38,977 nt of DNA. It comes from Haplomitrium mnioides (lineage: Eukaryota > Marchantiophyta > Haplomitriopsida > Calobryales). The first letter of the stretch is position 1, and the number at the start of each line of letters is the position of its first letter. Location of the stretch: positions 1 to 38,977 of the forward strand of contig JBNGIS010038590.1 in assembly GCA_049999725.1 (NCBI GenBank), given 5' to 3'. The notes below the pieces were generated by a model that was not told the origin of the DNA, searched no databases, and saw nothing but the letters and a program-made list of their open reading frames with translations. Both the position numbers and the translations under genes were made by a program. Below, piece by piece: positions 31,370 to 38,977 of this stretch.

Positions 31370-32323
31370 GAAAAAATTAAACTTTAAATAGTTGACCATT
31401 GAAGAAGACAACTATCTCTCATGGTCACTAAATGCAACAGCCCATCTGGTTTCTAAGGGATTGGAGACCACAATCTTGACAGATGAGGACATAACATTAC
31501 AATATAAAGCCTAGGGCCTTGGTCTTCCTGAGGCACCATCTCTCTGATTCTCTCAAAATTTAGTATCTGAATGAGAGTAATCCCAAAATTCTCTTGGATA
31601 ACTTGAAAGAAAGATTTGACCACATAAAAACAATCCATCTGCCTAAAGCAATGCATGATTGGTTCAATCAAGAGTTCAAGATTTTTCTTCCATTTCCAAA
31701 TATAATAGTGAATTGTTCATAATAACATCTTAGCTGACATTATGTGGACATCCAGTTTCTCAAGAGGAACAAATTGAGAAAACATTATCCACGTTTCATA
31801 CAACCAACATGATTCTGTCTGCACAATATAGAAACATGAATTTCTCTACTTACTATGAACTTATAGCCTATTTATTGTTAGTAGAGAAACATCAGAATTT
31901 ACTAATGAAGAATTCCAAAGTAAGACCCCTAGGTACCCTACCTCAAAATTCTACACCTGAAGCTCATTATTCCAAGCCTACAAACAACATATGTATGTCT
32001 AGAACAAGGGCTAGATATGGTTCTTTCAGACAGAATTTTCAAAGGGGTAAAGCTCATATGAATAGCAAGCATCGGCAATTCAGGGAGAGAGGAAGGGGCA
32101 ACTCTGCATGTTTCTATCAAAGAGGAAGAAGAGGAGGCAGGAATACATACAGTAACAAAAACCAGCCATCCTTAAGCAACATAAGAGGATCGATTGTTTG
32201 CAGCAGATGTGGGACCATTGGGCATACTACTAAAGTTTGCAAAGTCCCAACACATTTGGTCGCATTTTATGCTAAAGATAGCCAGATAGCTACAACAGAG
32301 AATTATGGGGTCTTTATGGAATA
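31370..32323 (+). pseudogene. gag: Copia-2 gag
   Basis: It opens near 31390 with LTIEEDNYLSWSLNATAHLV, the standard N-terminus of copia gag. Middle stops and a frame change occur at about 31510-31730. The clean part (31809-32323) has an Arg/Gly-rich segment (RERGRGNSACFYQRGRRGG) and a CCHC knuckle (CSRCGTIGHTTKVC, 32199-32240), then THLVAFY. The knuckle and flanks match Copia-1 at 189-230. Confidence 0.88.
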
Positions 32324-32399
32324 GACCAAAACCCTTAGTGATTATATCAATAAGGAAGAGGACATGAATATACTAGAAACGAACATGATTCAGTGCACA

Positions 32400-32850
32400 A
32401 GTTCTACACTTCCTCTTCATGACATCTATACCTATATTATAGACAGTGGCAATACTCATACTATTTTAAAATGCAGGTCCTATTTTACCAAATTGACGTC
32501 CTCACACTGAAAGGTGACCACTATCATGGGCAGTAATCAAATTGAAGAAGGAAAAGGACCAGCAACTATCATATATATATCAGATCAGCCATATATGCTC
32601 CAAGTGCAACTAGGAACCTAATAATTTTTTGTGATATACGAGACAATGAGTATCACATACATACCAGCACTTGTAAAAATTAGGAAGGGCTGCATTTATT
32701 GAAGTAAACTCTTGAAGGATCTGAAATAAAAGAAACACTTTTTGCATACCCTCTTGGTTTCTATATTACGCAAATACAAAACTATCATACTCATGCAAAA
32801 GCAATCGATCATACTACTTTATGGTATAATTGCTAAGGACATCCAGACAC
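32400..32850 (+). pseudogene. pr: Copia-2 protease and GAG-pre-integrase remnant
   Basis: IIDSGNTHTIL (DSG at 32442-32450) keeps the catalytic Asp-Ser-Gly. SNQIEEGKGPATI matches Copia-1 at about 510-545. A deletion near 32575 and several stops follow. The pre-integrase segment reads TTLWYNC-stop-GHPDTTMFWN at about 32815-32860. Confidence 0.8.
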
Positions 32851-32854
32851 TACA

Positions 32855-33760
32855 ATGTTTTGGAACATTCAAAAAGTGACCCGATCCATTCCTCAAAGCA
32901 TAAAGCCATTTATGATCGAAAGACCATGTATTCATTGTTCTCAAGGCAAACTAGCCTTACGTCCAACGATTTCCAAGACGATTATGGAAATTCCAAAGTT
33001 CTTTGAGAGAATACACGCATATGTTTGTGGTCCTATTGATCCACCTAGTGGACCATTTCGGTTCTTCTTGGTGATCATCTGCGCTTCCACAAAATGGTCA
33101 CAAGTGTCATTACTATCTACCTATAATCTTGTCTTCCCGAGGATATTGGCACACATTCTGAAATTGAAAGCTCAATTTCCAAAAATTCCAATAACAATCC
33201 TACGAGTTGACAATGCGAAGAAGTTTACATCCAAAACTTTTGATGACTTTTGCATAACTATGGGTATAGATACCCAATACTTTGTGGCACATGTCTATTT
33301 TCAAAATAGAATAGCCGAAATAGTTATACGCATCATTCAAATGATTGTTAGGCCTATCTTAATGCAGACCAATTTACCGGTTTTTGCATGGGGCCATGCA
33401 GTACTACATGTTGTATCATTATTAAAATATTGACCATCAGCTTTTAATTCATTATCACCTCACCAACTTGCCTATGGTCAGATGCCAGACTTATCCCATC
33501 TACGAGTTTTCGGTTATCAAGTTTTAGTTCCAATTATGGGACCGAAAAGAATTAAGATGGGACCTCAAAGGCAAAAAGGCATTTATGTGAGATATAACTC
33601 ACTATCTATTATACACTATCTAGAACCATCCACATTTAATATGTTTCAAACCAAATTAGCTGATTGCCATTTCTATGAGGATATATTTCCATCTCTTTTT
33701 GAAGATAAAAAATCTTCTTTACCAAAAAAACTCCAATGGGAGAATATATCCACTATATAA
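32855..33760 (+). pseudogene. int: Copia-2 integrase
   Basis: CIHCSQGKLALRP, then IHAYVCGPIDPPSGPFRFF, KWSQVSLLSTYNLVF, LRVDNAKKFTSKTFDDF and YFQNRIAEIVIR. The first catalytic Asp is Tyr (codon 33020-33022), where Copia-1 keeps Asp; the second Asp and the Glu remain. A stop at about 33431 interrupts, then SHLRVFGYQVLVPIMGPK and LADCHFYEDIFP follow. Confidence 0.9.
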
Positions 33761-35117
33761 GTAGATCATAGGACAAGGCAAGGTGAGGATGAAGTCAAGA
33801 GACTTCTTTACTTGGCTAAAATAGTCGAACAATTGCAAGATTTATTTAATAAAATTGCAAAATGTAACTAGGTCACATATTCCTGTGGTGAATATTCTTG
33901 CAAGAATTCAGGATATTTCAAAACCAGCAGTTGACCAAGTACCAAGGCAAAAGAAAGGATGCCCTCTTGGCTCAAAAGACTCTCAACCTAGGCAAAAAAT
34001 TTTGACTAAGAGAACTACATTCTCAGCTGATGTCATGAAAGCATCTTCGTATGCACCTTCACTATCTCAGCCAACTATTTCCTTATTGGAATACCCTGAT
34101 AATCAAGAGATCTCGATCTTATAGGGGCTATATGGCAAAAGAGAGAGTGTAGATGTCGATGACCATTTCGTATTCCTTGTTTCACAGACTATATTTGATA
34201 CACCATCTGAAGCAAGATTTGTCAAAGAAGCTATAGACAGCTCTGAGGGGATAGAGTGGAAAAAGGCAATGGATTCAGAACTTGATTCCATGATACACAT
34301 GAAGGTATTTGGACATTTAGTCCCTGTTCCCTATGATGCTAATTTAATCGGATATAGGTGGATCTTTGTGAAGAAGGAAAAATTGTCAGATATAAGGCAC
34401 GCCTTGTAGCCAAAGGCTATACACAAGTACCTGGAAGAGACTACAATCTCACATACACCCCAGTTATGGATGCTATCACAAACCGATTTCTAGTAGGCTT
34501 TTCTCTAGGACATGAGCTCATTACACATCAGATGGATGTTGTGACATCATACCTATCCGAGCTTCTAGATATCTAGATCTATATGGAAGCTCCCCCAGAG
34601 CTTATTGCAAGGAATATCTATCATCATTAAACCCAGTGGTGGTAGTACTGGGTTATGACCTATAGTCCATGAGGTGCACTCTAGGGAGAAAAGACCTATT
34701 GTCCCTCCTATGCATCAATTCATGCCTCTGGCCAAAGGTGGATATGCAATCCAGATCCTTTGATCTATTTATGGACTGAAGTAGAGTGGTCGAATATGGT
34801 ATTATAGATTTCATGAGGAGATGATAGCCATGGGTTTTCACTTTGATGACATTGCACCAAGTTTATTCATCAAGAATGTCGACAAAGAATTTATAATTGT
34901 CGCATTATATATTGATGATATAAACCTTTTTGGTCACCAATCTTTACTTGAGCAAACTATTTCTATGCTTAAGAAAAATTTTGATATGAGGGATATTGGT
35001 AAGGCCAAGTATTGTTTAAGATTACAATTTGAGTATCTCGATGATGTCATATTGATGCAACAGAGTACTTATACTAAGAAAATCCTTAAACAATTCAATA
35101 TGGATAAATCTCATTGA
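33761..35117 (+). pseudogene. rt: Copia-2 linker and reverse transcriptase
   Basis: The linker has an AT-hook-like remnant (KKGCPLGSKDSQPR, about 33953-33995). RT: EWKKAMDSELDSMIHMKVFG, then a frame change, RYKARLVAKGYTQVPGRDYN, MDVVTSYL, MEAPPEL (about 34583), a short degraded insertion to about 34760 with stops, SIYGLK-stop-SGRIWYYRF, and the catalytic LYIDDINLFG (about 34906-34935). It ends with FNMDKSH at 35117. Confidence 0.88.
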
Positions 35118-35133
35118 GCCACATTCCTTATGG

Positions 35134-35190
35134 AGATAAGATCACTAGACAAAGATAAGATCACTAGACAGAGATAAGATCACTGGACAG
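35134..35190 (+). repeat. 19-bp tandem repeat, 3 copies, in the Copia-2 RT-RNase H linker
   Basis: AGATAAGATCACTAGACAG-like units at 35134-35152, 35153-35171 and 35172-35190. Copia-1 has a single copy of the matching region (MEIRSSDPMKD). 38 extra bases shift the frame, so this duplication is itself inactivating. Confidence 0.85.
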
Positions 35191-35264
35191 AGACAAAGAT
35201 ATTTTCCGAAAATGGAAAGACATAGAGCCAATCCTTGGATCTGAGATACCATATCTCTCCGCTA

Positions 35265-35942
35265 TATGAGCTCTTATGTATCTTGCTAATCAAATACACC
35301 TTGATATTTCTTTTGCCATGAACTTGTTTGCAAGACATAGTTCACAACCTACTATAAGGCATTAGAATGGTATCAAACGTATTTTCAGATACTTACAAGG
35401 CACAATTGACATGGGACTCTTTTTCCCAACTAATACTGATCAAATCCTTACCGACTATGCAGATGCGGAATACCTATCAGATCATGATGAATCTAAATCC
35501 CAAACTGATTATGTATTCCTATATAGCTCTATAGCTATATTATGGAAAAGTACAAAGAAGACTTTGACTTGTACATCCTCAAACCATGCAGAGATTCTTG
35601 CTCTATATGAAGCTAGAAGGGAATGCATATACCTACGAAGGATGCTTGATCATGTTTATTTACATTGTGGTTTTCCTTTTATATCTGACCCTACTGTTAT
35701 TTTTGAAGATAACTTGGCATGTGTACAACAGGTCTCACAAGGATTTATTAAAGGAGACCACACAAAACGCATCGCTCCAAAGTTTTCTTCACTCATGAGT
35801 AGCTTGATGACACTATTTCTGTGCAGGTTATCTCTAGTAAGGAGAATATTGCCGATATATTTACTAAGGCTTTACCTCCGGCACTACATCAGCATTTTTG
35901 TCATCTACTTGGTTTACGCAGATTATCGAATTTATTGTTATG
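35265..35942 (+). pseudogene. rnh: Copia-2 RNase H and pol C-terminus
   Basis: ISFAMNLFARHSSQPTIR, FRYLQGTIDMGLFFPT, DYADAEYLSDHDESKSQTD, SNHAEILALYEARRE, EDNLACVQQVSQGFIK, then a frame change near 35790 to LDDTISVQVISSKENIADIF and TKALPPALHQHFCHLLGL, ending with a stop at about 35942. The hydrophobic tail seen if the first frame is continued to 36145 is not part of the protein. Confidence 0.88.
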
Positions 35943-36303
35943 ACTTCATCGACTATTCTTTTACTATCTTGTCGACATTGTTATTTTTATCTCTAATATA
36001 TCTTTATATACTATTTTCTGCTCATAGTGTCTTTTTCAAGTTTCATATGATTATCATTTTCACATTATCTATTTGGCCTATAGCCGATTTTCTTATTATT
36101 ACTTCTCTCTTTTGGTCACTATATGACTTCTATATCCATTTATAAATGGTAGTTGAACTCTTTCTCTCGTTGGATTATGAGAGGGTTTTAATGAGGCAAC
36201 ATCTTTATATTTCATATGAATTTATTTTGGAGTATTGGTGGTATTTTCTCATAGGTTTACTATCTATCTTACGTGTCATTACAACATTCCCCGTGTTATA
36301 ACC

Positions 36304-36312
36304 AAGGGGGAG
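36304..36312 (+). other. Copia-2 polypurine tract
   Basis: AAGGGGGAG directly before the 3' LTR, identical to Copia-1. Confidence 0.9.
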
Positions 36313-36599
36313 TATTATAATACATTTAGTAAGATGATTAGGCTAATATAGCATTAGTCCTAAACCTATGATTAGACTCTATGAATAGGATTAGGGTTAG
36401 TGCTAATTCTATATTTTTAGCATATTACCTTACATTCCTATTACCTTTGTACAAGATTATGTAATATATGAGATTGAGAGATTGAGGAGAGAGAAGAGAA
36501 AGAGAAGAAGAGTTGATGCTTGATTACACATGCTTGTACTTCATATGTTTCCACATTCTTCATTTAGATTGCATGAGCTAATAGGCCTAACGTTCAACA
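36313..36599 (+). repeat. Copia-2 3' LTR
   Basis: Same 287-bp length as the 5' LTR, about 14 differences, ending GTTCAACA and followed by the duplicated TGAAA (36600-36604). Confidence 0.95.
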
Positions 36600-37131
36600 T
36601 GAAATACTTTCTTCAACTTTCTTGTTTCTCATTCTTATTTTTAAATGGCTAGAGTGTTCAAAGGCAAGAAAAGGTTAGAATTTCAGGACTCATGCTTGTA
36701 GAAAAGTGTTATATTTGGCCAACATTTGGAGATAGTTCAAACCATTGTTCTGGTGAGGTAAGCGTTGGAATATCTAAAGCGTCAAGTATGATGGGAAGTA
36801 TTTTGGGAAAAAATGGTAGTTGTTGAATTAGATACATCGACAGAGGAAGATCGAGCAAGTAAACTTATGCGCGCATAGGATCAGGGATTGAACCTTATAT
36901 GAGTATAGAGTTAATGAGTGAATCCAATGCGTGCATAGGATCAAGGAGTGAACAACTTACATGAAAATGATGAAGAAGGGAACTCAATGAGCACATATGA
37001 TCCAAGACTCAACCTTCTACTTGCATTGGATCTTTCTTGCCTATCAAGCAATCAAAGTTTAATCTTTCTAGTGACTACTCTAATAGATCAACAGATAGAT
37101 GTTCAAGTCAGATTTTCTAGACGGTTGTGGA
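36600..37131 (+). pseudogene. Copy C: start of the rightward gene, split from its promoter
   Basis: Starting at the right copy of the target duplication, the sequence continues the copy A promoter, then ATG at 36645 with MARVFKGKKRLEFQDS. Frameshifts and stops follow at once. TATGCGCGCATA (36866-36877) lies at the place of the coding palindromes of copy A. Homology with copy A reaches AGACGGTTGTGG (about 37119; 14727 in copy A), where Copia-3 begins. Confidence 0.75.
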
Positions 37132-37388
37132 TGTTGAAATACCAAACTTGATATGTATCCTGCCAAGATGACAAGTAGACTTTGATTATGTGTCAATACA
37201 TATTGAACTTTTTAGGGTTAAGCTATTTAAGTTGATGTAGAGTAAGTTTTGGTCAATACCGGGTATGTAGAGGGAGAGAAGAAGGCAGATTGTGAAGAGA
37301 GCGAGCATCACTAGCCTCTTCTCTTTTGTAAATTCATTTGGTTGATTATACGATCTCTCTCTTATATTATCTCCTTGATTTCATAACA
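37132..37388 (+). repeat. Copia-3 5' LTR
   Basis: TGTTGAAATACC...CATAACA, 257 bp. The left edge is set by the end of copy C homology and the TG, and the right edge by the CA before the primer site. Confidence 0.7.
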
Positions 37389-37402
37389 TGGTATTAGAGT
37401 AT
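37389..37402 (+). other. Copia-3 primer-binding site
   Basis: TGGTATTAGAGTAT differs by one or two bases from TGGTATCAGAGC, the initiator-Met tRNA complement. Confidence 0.85.
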
Positions 37403-37639
37403 GGTTCCTTAGTAGCAAGCAAAACCATGCACATCGGGAAAAAAAAGGTTGCTACACATTTGTCTTGAAGCAAATACAAATTGCAAAAAGTGGACAAGTG
37501 TAAGGAGCACAAGACCGTAAGGAGTAGACGATCAATTTGGTTTAGAACATCGATTTTGATATCGTTTTTGCTCAAAGATGGTCACAGAGGTGAAGCACAA
37601 AGTCTTGAAGGTTGGAGGTGTGGAGAAGTTGCATAAATG

Positions 37640-38520
37640 GGTGATAGGAATATTGTTGGTATTGAAAAGTTAGAGAAGAACAATTGCTAGTTATGGAGGT
37701 TCCAAATGAGGAACTATTATATAGGCAAAAGCCTATTGGGGTATGTATCAGGTGAAGAAAAGGAATCTCGACTTCCTTCAGTGAATGTAACTTAACATAA
37801 ATTGAAGGCATGGAATTAAAATGATAAGAAGGTGATGTTTTTGATTTTGCAAAATGTGTCAAAAATATGGTTGGACACATACAAAATTTGGAGTGTGCAA
37901 AAGATGTATGGAACATGCTAGAAAGGCTCTACAATACAAATGTTAAAGCAATGAAGATTCAATTGAAGAATGAGTTGAGCTACACAAAGAAAGAATGCAA
38001 CATGTGTGTGAATGATTATGTCTTGAAGATAAAAGAGACATCAGATGCATTGGGATCTATTAGAGTAGTTATAGACAATGATGATTTAGTGTCTGCAGTA
38101 CTGAATGGTTTGAAGGATGATGACAAGTGGAAACCATTTGCCACTTATCTATATGTTCAGGAAAATCTTCCAGATTTTGATGAGCTAGTCTTTTTGATAA
38201 TTATAGAGGAGAGGAACATTGGGGAACTCACTTCAAATAATGTTTCTAATGAGCAGGGACAAGGCTTCTACTCAGAATATGGTAGAGGCAAGGGGAGATT
38301 CTAGAGAGGATGCGGTGAAGGTAGAGATTGTGTGTAAAATAACCAAAATGAACAAAATTCAGAGAATACAGTTTGTGGTACAGGTTTTGGAAATTTTCAA
38401 GGAAGAAGAAGCTTTTGTTGAAGAGATGGAAGGCAGGACAATCAAGCTATAGTTTGTTGGGAGTGTGGAATACAAATGACTGCTATAGTAGGTCTAACAA
38501 CAATAACATAGAATATGGTC
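37640..38520 (+). pseudogene. gag: Copia-3 gag
   Basis: From about 37645: NIVGIEKLEKNN, LWRFQMRNYYIGKSLLGYV, stops near 37785, then the long clean frame (37867-38304) MVGHIQNLECAKDVWNMLER, LKNELSYTKKECNMCVNDYV, VLNGLKDDDKWKPFATYLY, a UBN2-type gag. A Gly/Arg-rich region ends at TAG 38302-38304. CWECG near 38450 is the first half of a zinc knuckle whose second half is out of frame. Confidence 0.85.
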
Positions 38521-38579
38521 GTAGACATGAAGGAAATTATCCATCGTCATCAAGGAGTGATGGCGAGTGTCTCTTTGTT

Positions 38580-38977
38580 TTGCAACATATGATGAGTGCT
38601 TGTGCACAAAGTCGTGCAGATGATGCATGGTGTGTGGATTCTAGTGCGTCAAACTATATGACGCATTATAAAAATTTGTTAAGTGAGTTGTATGATCCAG
38701 AACACTATGGATATGTAAAAACAAGTGATGCCATAGTTCATCCAATTGAGCAAATGGGAAATGTTTCACTACACATGATCGAAAGTCAAAGTATATGGCT
38801 GATGTGTTATATGTACCAACAACTACAAAGAATTTGGTATGTGTTGGTCAAATGGTAGAACAAGGATTACAAGTCGTTTTTAATGAAGATAGTTGTTTTG
38901 TGGAGGATTTGAAGAATAAAAATAGATTGGTTGCTAGAGGTAGTAAGATCAAAAGGATGTTCACATTGGATGTAAAG
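38580..38977 (+). pseudogene. pr: Copia-3 protease, runs off the window
   Basis: WCVDSSASNYMTHYKNLL (about 38629-38685) matches the copia protease start WIVDSGASNHMT with Gly changed to Ser in the catalytic DSG, a change likely to abolish activity. After a frame change near 38775 it continues KYMADVLYVPTTTKNLVCVG and FNEDSCFVED to the window end. Confidence 0.85.

Larger units (their letters stand above)
28196..36599 (+). mobile_element. Copia-2: boundary-complete Ty1-copia retrotransposon, 8404 bp
   Basis: Two 287-bp LTRs, 5-bp target duplication TGAAA, a 2.9-kb leader, then gag, protease, integrase, RT and RNase H in copia order, and a polypurine tract. Counting by eye, the LTRs differ at about 14 of 287 positions (about 95% identical), so insertion is old. 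Coding regions carry many stops. It belongs to the same lineage as Copia-1 (shared HADVCGPI/HAYVCGPI, KWSQVSLL, QGFIK, HIAPKF-type segments). Confidence 0.95.
37132..38977 (+). mobile_element. Copia-3: Ty1-copia retrotransposon, 3' end outside the window
   Basis: 5' LTR, primer site, gag and protease in order. A different copia lineage from Copia-1/2: gag of the UBN2 type and a protease reading WCVDSSASNYMT. It is inserted in copy C, so the expected 5-bp target sequence is GTGGA (37127-37131). The right end is not in the window. Confidence 0.9.

Noticed and set aside
35800-36145. Hydrophobic, membrane-like C-terminal tail after Copia-2 RNase H
   Set aside because: The real pol C-terminus continues in another frame to about 35942. 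The tail is AT-rich noncoding DNA read out of frame.
1-38977. tRNA, rRNA or organellar DNA
   Set aside because: No cloverleaf, rRNA core or organelle gene was seen. Met-tRNA-like strings are primer-binding sites only.

Overview
This is nuclear DNA from a land plant with a repeat-rich genome. The evidence is the plant-type Ty1-copia and Ty3-gypsy retrotransposons with initiator-Met-tRNA-like primer sites, canonical GT..AG introns, AT-rich intergenic DNA and nested insertions. A large-genome lineage such as a gymnosperm is a reasonable guess, but the sequence does not fix the species. I see no intact host gene. Everything recognisable is mobile-element DNA, most of it broken by stops and frameshifts.

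Layout. 1-4951: 3' part of a Ty1-copia element (Copia-1, + strand), gag zinc knuckle to 3' LTR, with an unusual repeat-rich insertion inside its reverse transcriptase. 4952-6130: no recognisable gene. 6130-9060: truncated Ty3-gypsy element (Gypsy-1, - strand): 5' LTR, primer site, gag, protease, RT and start of RNase H. About 9060-19310: the most interesting segment, an element of about 10 kb (copy A) with two divergent genes around a 466-bp bidirectional promoter. The leftward gene has apparent introns and ends in a beta-class (N4-cytosine/N6-adenine type) DNA methyltransferase-like domain. The rightward gene encodes a cysteine-containing protein with an RNase-H/DDE-like core of the kind I recall as DUF7869. 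GCGC-centred palindromes sit at both ends of the element, in its introns and in one coding exon. 19315-19505: LTR-like sequence inverted relative to the Gypsy-1 LTR. 20370-21180: a 20-bp minisatellite. 22368-25740: second decayed gypsy (Gypsy-2, - strand).

25735-27770: inverted partial copy (copy B) of the rightward gene and its 3' flank. 27890-28195 plus 36600-37131: copy C, holding the bidirectional promoter and the start of the rightward gene, split by a boundary-complete copia element, Copia-2 (28196-36599; two 287-bp LTRs, 5-bp duplication TGAAA). Copy C is cut again at 37132 by Copia-3, whose 5' LTR, primer site, gag and protease run off the window end.

How the pieces relate. The retrotransposons are ordinary self-copying units, now mostly dead. 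The divergent gene pair looks like a multi-copy unit of its own: its promoter and coding start recur in copy C, and its core and 3' flank recur inverted in copy B. I infer that the RNase-H-like protein could be a transposase, the methyltransferase-like protein a partner, and the palindromes binding or modification sites. None of these roles is shown by the sequence.
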